The notes beneath the pieces were generated by a model that saw only the letters and a list, made by a program, of their open reading frames with translations, was not told the DNA's origin and searched no databases. Source: Treponema sp. UBA4319 (GTDB lineage: Bacteria; Spirochaetota; Spirochaetia; Treponematales; Treponemataceae). From it: DNA of 17,228 nucleotides. Positions 1 through 4,709 of the stretch are shown piece after piece. Each line of letters opens with the position of its first letter. The first letter of the stretch is position 1. Position numbers and translations under genes: made by a program. The stretch is from positions 1 through 17,228 of the forward strand of contig DGUD01000145.1 in assembly GCA_002393865.1 (NCBI GenBank), given 5' to 3'.

Positions 1-2
1 AG

Positions 3-119
3 AGATTTATTACCTGTCTTTTTATTGTTTCTCTTGTTTCCGGGCTGATCTTGACAAGGTTTATCCTGACATTCATGAAAACCATTATATCACGCAAATC
101 AAATCTTGACGACTTTTAA
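3..119 (+). CDS. C-terminal end of a membrane protein (5' end outside window)
   Basis: An open frame enters from the left edge (reading from base 3) and ends at TAA 117-119. Its 38 residues contain one strongly hydrophobic stretch (FIVSLVSGLILT and on to FILTF), then a basic tail (MKTIISRKSNLDDF). This is the usual layout of a last transmembrane helix with a cytoplasmic tail. No family can be recognised from so little. The AT-rich codon use matches the next gene at 184. The downstream gene appears to have its own promoter, whose -35 box lies inside the end of this frame. The reading frame is moderately certain; the function is unknown. Confidence 0.45.
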   Translation, partial: RFITCLFIVSLVSGLILTRFILTFMKTIISRKSNLDDF

Positions 120-134
120 TTGCCGGAGTAATAT
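106..134 (+). promoter_or_regulatory. Candidate sigma70-type promoter for the 184-504 gene
   Basis: TTGACG (106-111), a 17-bp spacer and TAATAT (129-134) match the consensus at 5/6 and 4/6 positions. Transcription would start near 141, about 43 bases before the ATG at 184. A second AT-rich box, TATAAA at 139-144, is an alternative -10. Assigned by eye only. Confidence 0.35.
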
Positions 135-183
135 CAACTATAAAGGAATGTTTGAAAAAAATTTTTAAAGAGGATTCTGACGA

Positions 184-504
184 ATGATAGTTGTACTTGA
201 AATACTTGTAGCCATTTATATGATTCCAGCTCTCTTTTTTACTCTTTTTATAGATGTTTTTCTCTTAATTATTTCAGTAAAATTTTGGAATTACTTGGAA
301 GAACTCGGAATAGACAGGCTCTTGCTGCTGAATCCTTTTTTCTTCCCCGTAAAAACAGTGAAAAAAATTATAGAAAGCAAACAATTCACCGGAAAGAAAA
401 AATTACAGCGGAGTTTATCTTTCATATATTTTTATAAAATATATATTATCGTTGGGGCTGTTGTTTGTGTTCCTTGTTTCTATATTATTTGCAACTCTAG
501 TTAA
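184..504 (+). CDS. Small hypothetical membrane protein (106 aa)
   Basis: The gene starts at ATG 184 with a weak AGAGGA ribosome site about 10 bases upstream, and ends at TAA 502-504. Residues 2-32 form a long hydrophobic segment (one long or two short helices). A basic loop with KTVKKIIESK and GKKKLQ follows, and residues 80-103 form a second hydrophobic segment. It is therefore probably an integral inner-membrane protein. I recognise no family. It is very AT-rich compared with the core genes downstream and lies just outside the recombinase element. Small membrane proteins of this kind are common in accessory islands, sometimes as immunity proteins, but nothing here shows that role. Confidence 0.55.
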   Translation: MIVVLEILVAIYMIPALFFTLFIDVFLLIISVKFWNYLEELGIDRLLLLNPFFFPVKTVKKIIESKQFTGKKKLQRSLSFIYFYKIYIIVGAVVCVPCFYIICNSS

Positions 505-546
505 ATTTGAGATAACATGCAAAATATTTTTTGAATTACCTGCAGC

Positions 547-570
547 CATGCCATTCTACGAAATGGCATG
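547..570. repeat. 9-bp inverted repeat next to the recombinase element
   Basis: CATGCCATT (547-555) and AATGGCATG (562-570) form a perfect 9-bp stem with a 6-base loop (CTACGA). It lies 43 bp after the stop of the small membrane protein and 12 bp outside the left 69-bp repeat. No T-run follows, so it is a poor intrinsic terminator. It could be a weak terminator or part of an insertion target. Confidence 0.5.
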
Positions 571-582
571 ATTCATACCTTT

Positions 583-651
583 ACAAACCCCAGTTTTCTC
601 CGCCCAACCCCGCCCGCCCCGTAGCCCGACAAATCGCCGTTTGTGGGGCTA
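583..651 (+). repeat. Left 69-bp inverted repeat
   Basis: It matches 1974-2042 as reverse complement at every one of 69 positions (p pairs with 2625-p); the match ends at 582 versus 2043 and at 652 versus 1973. It begins ACAAACCCC, runs through a C-rich stretch (CGCCCAACCCCGCCCGCCCC), and ends with the palindrome described for the right copy. Confidence 0.95.
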
Positions 652-727
652 AGTGCAGGAATTCTTATGCCAGCATTGAAGCGCCTGCGCTAAATAAGAT
701 GCCCAGCCAGCGGTGCAGCCTTCCCTT

Positions 728-763
728 GGGGACACAATCCCCCTTGCCGTGGGTTTGCCACGG
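728..763 (-). terminator. Two adjacent hairpins downstream of the recombinase gene (doubtful terminator)
   Basis: On the minus strand, past the recombinase stop, CCGTGG/CCACGG (747-752/758-763, 5-base loop) is followed by GGGGA/TCCCC (728-732/738-742, 5-base loop). A third short stem, GGCAT/ATGCC at 798-810, lies immediately after the stop codon. None has a U-tract. They may be weak termination structures or recombinase accessory sites. Confidence 0.25.
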
Positions 764-811
764 TTTCCGGCGCAAGCCATGAGGAGGCTGTATTGTTGGC
801 ATCCTATGCCC

Positions 812-1825
812 CTAGCAGACGTACTTCTCGTGCGCAGCCCGCACGTTGTGCTGCTGCACGATTGCATACCGCAGCGTGGTGTCTATCTTGGTGTGCCCCA
901 GCAGCACCTGCACCAGCTCTATGGGCATGCCCTTGTCCAGCGCCCATGTCGCGAACGTCCTGCGGAAGCGGTGCGGGTGGGAGCCCTCTATGTTGGCGCA
1001 CCTCCCCGCCCTGCGTATCATGCTTTCCACCGCGTTTATGCTCGCCCGTATGCAGCCGCCCTTGGCGCCGTAGCTCCTGCGGGACACGAACAGGGCGGGG
1101 TTCGCGTCGTCACGTGCCGCAAGGTAGTCCCGCAGCGCCCGCTTGGTGCGCACGTTGAAGTATATCTCGCGCTCCTTGCCGCCCTTGCCCAGCACCTTGC
1201 CGGAACGGTTCTGCAGGTCTATGTCCGCCTTGTCCAGCCTTACAAGCTCGCCCACGCGGATGCCGGATGCCAGGAGCAGCTCCACTATGGCGGCGTCCCG
1301 CTTGTTCCCCGCGCAGCTCTTCCGTATGTCCTCCACGTCCTCCTCCGTGAACGGCTTTTTCTTGTCCTGCACAACCTTTATCTTGTGTATGCGCCGGACG
1401 GGGCTCTTCACTATCCTGTCCTCGTTCTCCAGCCAGCCGTAGAAGCTGGAGAGCACGCGGCGCATGTTGTCCAGCGTGGTGTTGCCGCAGCCGTTGCGCC
1501 CCCTGTACTCGGCGAGGTACGAGCGTATGAAGTCCGCGTCCACCAGCCGGATGTCCTGCCCGCCGCAGAAGGCGCAGAAGCCGTCCAGTATGGAACGGTA
1601 GTACTTGGTTGTGCGCACGGAGCAGCCCTCCGTCTGCTTTGCGGAAAGGAACAGCCCCAGCAGGTCGGCGTTGCCCTGCCCCTCCTTCTTTTTGCCCTGC
1701 CCCACGCTGTGCAGCTCCTTGCCGTCCAGCCCTTCCCGCAGCGCGCGCCCAAGCTCCCCCAGCTGCGCGGGGGAAAGTATGCGCGACATCCGCGCCTCCA
1801 CTTCCAGTATGAAGGTTTCCTTCAT
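812..1825 (-). CDS. Tyrosine recombinase / integrase (337 aa)
   Basis: A site-specific DNA recombinase of the phage-integrase/XerC-D family, acting on DNA in the cytoplasm. The N-terminal SAM-like core-binding domain spans about residues 50-150. The catalytic domain follows with a full set of active-site residues: R190 (SGIRVGEL), K217 (GKGGKER), H285 and R288 (HPHRFRRTFAT), H311 (LLGHTKI) and nucleophile Y320 (TTLRYAIV). Length is normal for the family. The ATG at 1823-1825 has a GGAGG site 7 bases upstream. No integron-integrase-specific insertion was recognised, so it is not called IntI. It is the only gene between two perfect inverted repeats, which suggests that it acts on them. The gene looks intact and its GC-rich codon use contrasts with the AT-rich flanks. 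Confidence 0.92.
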   Translation of the reverse strand: MKETFILEVEARMSRILSPAQLGELGRALREGLDGKELHSVGQGKKKEGQGNADLLGLFLSAKQTEGCSVRTTKYYRSILDGFCAFCGGQDIRLVDADFIRSYLAEYRGRNGCGNTTLDNMRRVLSSFYGWLENEDRIVKSPVRRIHKIKVVQDKKKPFTEEDVEDIRKSCAGNKRDAAIVELLLASGIRVGELVRLDKADIDLQNRSGKVLGKGGKEREIYFNVRTKRALRDYLAARDDANPALFVSRRSYGAKGGCIRASINAVESMIRRAGRCANIEGSHPHRFRRTFATWALDKGMPIELVQVLLGHTKIDTTLRYAIVQQHNVRAAHEKYVC

Positions 1826-1973
1826 GCGTTGCCTCCTGATATGGATTCGACCTGTTCGGAAAGGTGAAGTTTCCGAGCAGCTCTATTGCATGCAGGAATT
1901 TTCGGACGGATGGGGCGGCGGGCTTTAGGCGGGTCAAGCTGCATTCAATGGATGGGCGGGGAAATGCGCCGCG

Positions 1974-2042
1974 TAGCCCCACAAACGGCGATTTGTCGGG
2001 CTACGGGGCGGGCGGGGTTGGGCGGAGAAAACTGGGGTTTGT
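1974..2042 (-). repeat. Right 69-bp inverted repeat with a core-site-like palindrome
   Basis: Exact reverse complement of 583-651. Its inner end holds a palindrome: AGCCCCACAAA (1975-1985), central CGGCGA (1986-1991), TTTGTCGGGCT (1992-2002). The 11-bp arms match at 10 of 11 positions. In this copy the arms extend to 14 bp (1972-2005). Eleven-bp arms around a 6-bp centre is the architecture of Xer-type recombination sites. Confidence 0.95.
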
Positions 2043-2300
2043 CGGGGGAAGGGGATTGCAAAAGCCTGATATAGGTCATAGTAAACTAATGTGCAAACAT
2101 AAAAAAATTTCCGCATATACAAGCAAAATTTATTATCTAAAGAGTTTTCATATCATGATTAAAGGGTACTCGATGCTGAAGCAAAAACTTGAGAAACCTG
2201 CTTTGAGCTGTTCGCATCAAGCTACAATCTTTGGTGGTGATACATGACTTTCAGATAATAACAACTTACGGCATATATTATGTCGAAAGGAGTCAGATAG
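2043..2300. other. AT-rich non-coding stretch
   Basis: 258 bp between the right inverted repeat and the end of the exported-protein gene. No credible reading frame, RNA gene or T-tailed hairpin is visible on either strand. It separates the GC-rich element from the AT-rich toxin-like cluster and probably includes the 3' untranslated region of the minus-strand cluster. Confidence 0.4.
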
Positions 2301-2906
2301 TCATGGACAACAGAATGTATGTACCTCTTCGCACAATATTAATCTCGTCTGAAAAAGACGTTGCTTTTCATTTACAAAAAAATACCTTTGCCATATCTCC
2401 GCTAAAACCTCAGTATACCTGTTGAAAAACAACTGGTCAGCAGTTTTTTTCAAAGTCATATCATCTTCCTGTATGGGACGATAATATATGGTATCGATTT
2501 TCTCTATGTATCCGATATCAATATCAACTTCTTTTATAGACGATATATCGAAATCTTTTCGGTTATCACTATAAAACGGCATTGAGCTTCTCCCCAGTAT
2601 AGGAATTAATATTGACAATTCTACATCATTATCAATTACGATATAATCCTCAATACATGGGCTCTCAGCAATAATATCTTCTGGTATAGGGAGACAACAC
2701 GCATAAATATGCAGTGTATTGTTTACGAGCTCATAATAAGGATCATAAATGTTCGTCAGCAATGTTTTTGAGCAATCCATCCCATGAACTCTAATATCAA
2801 AACTCACGTTTCCGTCACGGACACAAAAATTTGAAACAGCAAAGTCCATGCCGTAAACCAAAGTGGAGAACAACAAAAGAAATAGAAGAAGCATTCTTTT
2901 CTTCAT
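2301..2906 (-). CDS. Exported hypothetical protein, possible immunity protein (201 aa)
   Basis: The N-terminus MKKRMLLLFLLLFSTLVYG is a clear Sec signal peptide with likely cleavage after VYG (about residue 19). There is no lipobox, so the product is probably periplasmic or secreted. The mature part is acidic and has scattered cysteines (C28, C45 and others); no domain was recognised. The start codon overlaps the stop of the upstream M91-like frame by 1 bp (TGATG), and an AAGG site lies 8 bases before it. The two are therefore probably co-translated. An exported small protein directly after a toxin-type domain is the usual position of an immunity gene in polymorphic toxin loci. That role is inference from position only. 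Confidence 0.7.
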   Translation of the reverse strand: MKKRMLLLFLLLFSTLVYGMDFAVSNFCVRDGNVSFDIRVHGMDCSKTLLTNIYDPYYELVNNTLHIYACCLPIPEDIIAESPCIEDYIVIDNDVELSILIPILGRSSMPFYSDNRKDFDISSIKEVDIDIGYIEKIDTIYYRPIQEDDMTLKKTADQLFFNRYTEVLAEIWQRYFFVNEKQRLFQTRLILCEEVHTFCCP

Positions 2907-3163
2907 CAGTAATACCTTGGGCGAAGGTTCAATCCCTGCTCCGTTCTTAGTTTATTTTCTGTTACATCACCAAATTTTGTAAAACCTGGTATCCCTACAG
3001 TTCTCAATTCCTCCGTTTTTACTGTTATTGGTGTGTCAGAATAATTCACGGGCTTTCCCCTCAAATCTATATAAAAACTAACACACGCATCTCCTGCGTT
3101 TGTTCCTTTTGCGTTATGTAGTGCATGAATTAACTCATGTCCTAGCAGCAGAGATTTCGGCAT
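2906..3163 (-). pseudogene. M91/NleD-like zinc metallopeptidase, C-terminal fragment (85 aa)
   Basis: Residues 7-17 contain LGHELIHALH, an HExxH zinc site (H9, E10, H13). Downstream are EELRTVG (51-57), with a possible third ligand, and VTENKLR (67-73). This order, HELIHAxx then EExRTVG then TENxLR, is what I know from M91/NleD-like effector and toxin tips. The family domain is longer, and everything N-terminal to the zinc motif is missing. The ATG at 3161-3163 directly follows an in-frame TAA and has no convincing ribosome site. The frame overlaps the end of the antitoxin-like gene by 29 bp, so any translation probably depends on coupling. Most likely this is a remnant of a toxin C-terminus; a short functional protein cannot be excluded. 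Confidence 0.6.
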
Positions 3164-3317
3164 TTATTTCGTCCAAAGACATGTCCGGGACATTGTTCCT
3201 TTTGATTGAATTCCTTGCCTCTTTGTAAATATTCCACCTTTCTGAGTGGACATCGTTCCTTAATTCAAATGGAAGCCCGCCTACGGCAATTATCTGAACA
3301 AGAGCAGTGTTTGCCAT
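3135..3317 (-). pseudogene. RelB/DinJ-like antitoxin with internal deletion (60 aa)
   Basis: Begins MANTALVQ and ends MSLDEINAEISAART, with GGLPFELR at residues 14-21. These three pieces resemble the start, post-helix segment and tail of RelB/DinJ ribbon-helix-helix antitoxins. In such proteins about 35-40 residues of RHH domain normally separate MANTALVQ from the G-x-PFEL segment; here only five residues (IIAVG, roughly) remain. The DNA-binding fold should be lost, while the toxin-binding tail survives. The start is well supported by GGAGG six bases before ATG 3315-3317. No RelE, YafQ or PIN toxin follows; the M91-like fragment overlaps the 3' end instead. Family assignment is from remembered motifs. 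It could also be an intact small protein of another kind. Confidence 0.5.
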
Positions 3318-3348
3318 AAAACGCCTCCAAAAGTATGACTTTAATTGT

Positions 3349-3377
3349 ATAATACCATACTTTTGTTTGTTTTTCCA
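3349..3377 (-). promoter_or_regulatory. Candidate promoter for the antitoxin-like gene
   Basis: On the minus strand, TGGAAA (3377-3372) and TATTAT (3354-3349) are 17 bp apart and match the consensus at 4/6 each. The -10 overlaps a small palindrome GTAT-T-ATAC, which could be a relic of an autoregulatory operator. Weak evidence. Confidence 0.3.
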
Positions 3378-3390
3378 TAGCATTTATAAA

Positions 3391-3423
3391 AGAAGACAGC
3401 AAAACTAGGTTTTGCTGTCTTTT
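3391..3423. terminator. Bidirectional intrinsic terminator
   Basis: AAGACAGCAAAAC (3393-3405) and GTTTTGCTGTCTT (3409-3421) form a perfect 13-bp stem with a 3-base TAG loop. On the minus strand it is followed by a T-rich tail (CTTTTATAAA), about 70 bases after the stop of the Cys-rich lipoprotein gene, which it most likely terminates. On the plus strand only TTT follows, so function there is weaker. A longer imperfect GC-rich stem (GGCAC...GTGCC, within 3444-3475) lies between the gene and the terminator. Confidence 0.85.
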
Positions 3424-3492
3424 GCGGATCAAATTTGCAGGCGTGCGGCAAGGCACATGTCCAAGAAGTGCCCCGCCGTGGGCATCGCTATT

Positions 3493-3687
3493 TTATAGCT
3501 TGCCATCTCCGTGACATGAAGTACATTTACCAGAGTCGCCGCAATTAGGGCATCCACTGCCATTGCAAAACTGACATTTACCAGTACCGTTGCAGTCGCC
3601 GCAGGTCACAGAGCAGCTTGCAAGGCAAGCCCCAACAACGAATCCAAACGCCAAAAGCACTGCCAAGGTCTTGAAAAGCCTCTTCAT
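3493..3687 (-). CDS. Mini-lipoprotein with four CxxCxGxG motifs (64 aa)
   Basis: The start at ATG 3685-3687 is chosen because AAGGAG lies 7 bases upstream and a signal peptide follows at once: MKRLFK, then a hydrophobic core. A spirochaetal lipobox LASC puts the lipid-modified cysteine at residue 25 (VGAC, C21, is an alternative). The mature part is almost only cysteine motifs: CGDCNGTG (29-36), CQFCNGSG (38-45), CPNCGDSG (46-53) and CTSCHGDG (55-62). This is the number of CxxCxGxG repeats in the DnaJ zinc-finger domain, packed here without the usual spacers. It could bind zinc or another metal, or be redox active, at the cell envelope. No partner gene is adjacent. The AT-rich leader fits the accessory island. 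Function unknown. Confidence 0.75.
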   Translation of the reverse strand: MKRLFKTLAVLLAFGFVVGACLASCSVTCGDCNGTGKCQFCNGSGCPNCGDSGKCTSCHGDGKL

Positions 3688-3718
3688 AAAATTCTCCTTG
3701 ATTTTATCTTTAATTTTG

Positions 3719-3752
3719 TGTTGCGAAACGAGCGTAAGCGAGTTTCGCAACA
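3719..3752 (+). repeat. 11-bp hairpin with GA-pair/GNRA-like loop
   Basis: TGTTGCGAAAC (3719-3729) and GTTTCGCAACA (3742-3752) pair perfectly. In plus-strand RNA the loop GAGCGUAAGCGA can extend as a tandem G-A/A-G mismatch, two G-C pairs and a GUAA tetraloop (GNRA class), an unusually stable RNA fold. It lies upstream of both divergent lipoprotein genes. No U-tract follows. Confidence 0.8.
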
Positions 3753-3776
3753 TAGATCTCGTTTCAAGACCTATGT
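3750..3776. repeat. Imperfect hairpin between two others
   Basis: ACATAG (3750-3755) pairs with CTATGT (3771-3776). After an A/C mismatch, TCT (3757-3759) pairs with AGA (3767-3769) around a 7-base loop. Its ends overlap the hairpin before it and the palindrome after it, so the three structures compete or alternate. Confidence 0.6.
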
Positions 3777-3794
3777 TCAGTGTACACTGAACAT
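3773..3794. repeat. Perfect 22-bp palindrome
   Basis: The central 18 bases GTTCAGTGTACACTGAAC plus AT on each side read identically on both strands. A perfect dyad without a loop suggests a site for a dimeric DNA-binding protein more than an RNA hairpin. It lies 36 bp before the -35 box of the promoter at 3830. Confidence 0.85.
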
Positions 3795-3829
3795 TTTCCG
3801 CGGAGCTTTGCCGGAGGATTTTTGTTCCC

Positions 3830-3857
3830 TTGCTGAATGTGGAATGTGTGCTATAAT
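3830..3857 (+). promoter_or_regulatory. Sigma70-type promoter for the DUF1566-like lipoprotein gene
   Basis: TTGCTG (3830-3835), a 16-bp spacer and a perfect TATAAT (3852-3857). Transcription would start near 3864, giving a leader of about 16 bases that contains just the ribosome site GGAGGT (3868-3873) before ATG 3880. The palindrome at 3773-3794 lies upstream, in an activator- or repressor-like position. Confidence 0.65.
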
Positions 3858-3879
3858 GGAAGGGACTGGAGGTGCAAAC

Positions 3880-4614
3880 ATGGGCTGGCTTCGGCATGGT
3901 TCCTTTACATCACATCTGCATGGGGCGGCGCTGCTTTGCGCTGCCGTGGCTGTTGCGGCGTTCCTTGCTTCCTGCGGGGGGCGGGGCAGCGTTGCTGTGG
4001 AGACGGTGCCTGCCGTGCAGCAGGGATTCGGGCTTCCGCTGGAGCCGAACCTCCGTGCGGGGGACGTGATTCTGAGCGATGGCACCAAGGTTCCCGCCGC
4101 CGGCGTGCGGGACATCACCGTAGACCAGATTGCCGTCGCGGTGGGCGTCGTATACGACCCGTCCGGGCGGAGGATGGTCGGACTCCGGCAGGGCAGGAAC
4201 CTTCAGTGGGCGCCTGTCAGCTCCCCCGGCTACTCCATGCGCTTTAAGCAGAGTAAAGACGACGGCAGCCTGAACTGGGCGGTCGTGCAGCGCAGGCGCA
4301 AGTCCGGCTGGAATGTGGACTCATACTACCCCGCGTTCAATTTTGCCCAGTCCTATCAGGGCGCCGGGCTCTATGACGGCGGCTGGTATCTCCCTGCCGT
4401 CAACGAGCTGAAGACGCTCTACGGCGCACGTGCCGCCGTGGGGGAGTCGCTTGAGCGGGTGACGGGCGAGCCGCTGGAGCTGGGCTGGTACTGGTCGAGC
4501 ACCATGAAGAAGGGCGCGAGCAGCTACGCCTACTACATCGGCGCGGAGGAGGGCTTTCCTGTCCGGGCAAACAAGGGTGTGCGGACGCTGGTGCTTGCGG
4601 TGCATAGTTTCTGA
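3880..4614 (+). CDS. DUF1566-like lipoprotein (244 aa)
   Basis: The ATG at 3880 is preferred to an upstream in-frame start at 3718 because it has GGAGGT 6 bases upstream, a promoter just before it and an immediate lipoprotein signal. The hydrophobic core (ALLCAAVAVAAF) ends at lipobox LASC with C32. The mature part opens with a segment (LRAGDVILSDGTKV, residues 59-71) common in treponemal and Fibrobacter surface proteins. The C-terminal half resembles the DUF1566/Lcl C-terminal domain: GGWYLPAVNELKTLY (167-181), then WYWSSTMKKGASSYAYYI (203-220). Such domains are common in envelope proteins of host-associated spirochaetes; their biochemical role is not established. It is probably a stand-alone transcription unit, since a separate promoter candidate precedes ileS. 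Confidence 0.8.
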   Translation: MGWLRHGSFTSHLHGAALLCAAVAVAAFLASCGGRGSVAVETVPAVQQGFGLPLEPNLRAGDVILSDGTKVPAAGVRDITVDQIAVAVGVVYDPSGRRMVGLRQGRNLQWAPVSSPGYSMRFKQSKDDGSLNWAVVQRRRKSGWNVDSYYPAFNFAQSYQGAGLYDGGWYLPAVNELKTLYGARAAVGESLERVTGEPLELGWYWSSTMKKGASSYAYYIGAEEGFPVRANKGVRTLVLAVHSF

Positions 4615-4615
4615 C

Positions 4616-4687
4616 GGAACCCTAGCATAAAACGGTGCTTTGTGCTATACTTGTGCAAATGATTTTATGCGGGGGGCCGGAGGTTCC
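4616..4687 (+). promoter_or_regulatory. ileS upstream region: nested inverted repeats around a -10-like box
   Basis: GGAACC (4616-4621) pairs with GGTTCC (4682-4687), and inside it GCATAAAA (4625-4632) pairs with TTTTATGC (4663-4670). The enclosed loop contains TATACT (4646-4651), a possible -10 box without a good -35. The layout could be an operator or a leader fold controlling ileS. No T-box signature was recognised. Confidence 0.35.
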
Positions 4688-4709
4688 CCGGTGCAGAGGT
4701 TTCCGGATA

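Larger units (their letters stand above)
583..2042. mobile_element. Recombinase element bounded by perfect 69-bp inverted repeats
   Basis: The segment is framed by 583-651 and its exact reverse complement at 1974-2042. It holds one gene, a tyrosine recombinase on the minus strand, plus about 160 bp (652-811) and 148 bp (1826-1973) of non-coding sequence. The element is GC-rich while both flanks are AT-rich. No duplicated target bases are visible just outside the repeats. A recombinase alone between inverted sites fits a self-inverting switch (the FimB/Mpi logic) or a minimal tyrosine-recombinase transposon with terminal inverted repeats. The sequence does not decide between these. Confidence 0.7.

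Noticed and set aside
713..1867. 384-aa plus-strand open frame across the recombinase gene
   Set aside because: It is antisense to a tyrosine recombinase with all catalytic residues. The frame stays open because of GC-rich codon bias, and its translation has no recognisable domain.
570..2060. Target-site duplication around the recombinase element
   Set aside because: Bases immediately outside the 69-bp repeats (ATACCTT on the left, CGGGGGA on the right) show no convincing direct duplication.
2231..2425. 64-aa plus-strand frame with an AAAGGAG upstream of an internal ATG at 2303
   Set aside because: It overlaps the 3' end of the exported-protein gene, the spacing to the ATG is too long (11 bases), and the peptide resembles nothing.
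3719..3794. Integron attC-like site
   Set aside because: GTTGCGA ... TCGCAAC is tempting, but it does not fit the GTTRRRY/RYYYAAC box pattern, and the recombinase in the window shows no integron-integrase-specific segment that I can recognise.
3688..3897. Longer N-terminus (134 aa) for the Cys-rich lipoprotein
   Set aside because: It would bury the signal peptide in the middle of the protein; the internal ATG at 3687 has AAGGAG at correct spacing.
4635..4709. Upstream start for ileS
   Set aside because: The 25 extra residues are encoded by the inverted-repeat region and do not resemble IleRS N-termini; MYKSVDTKADF is the familiar start.
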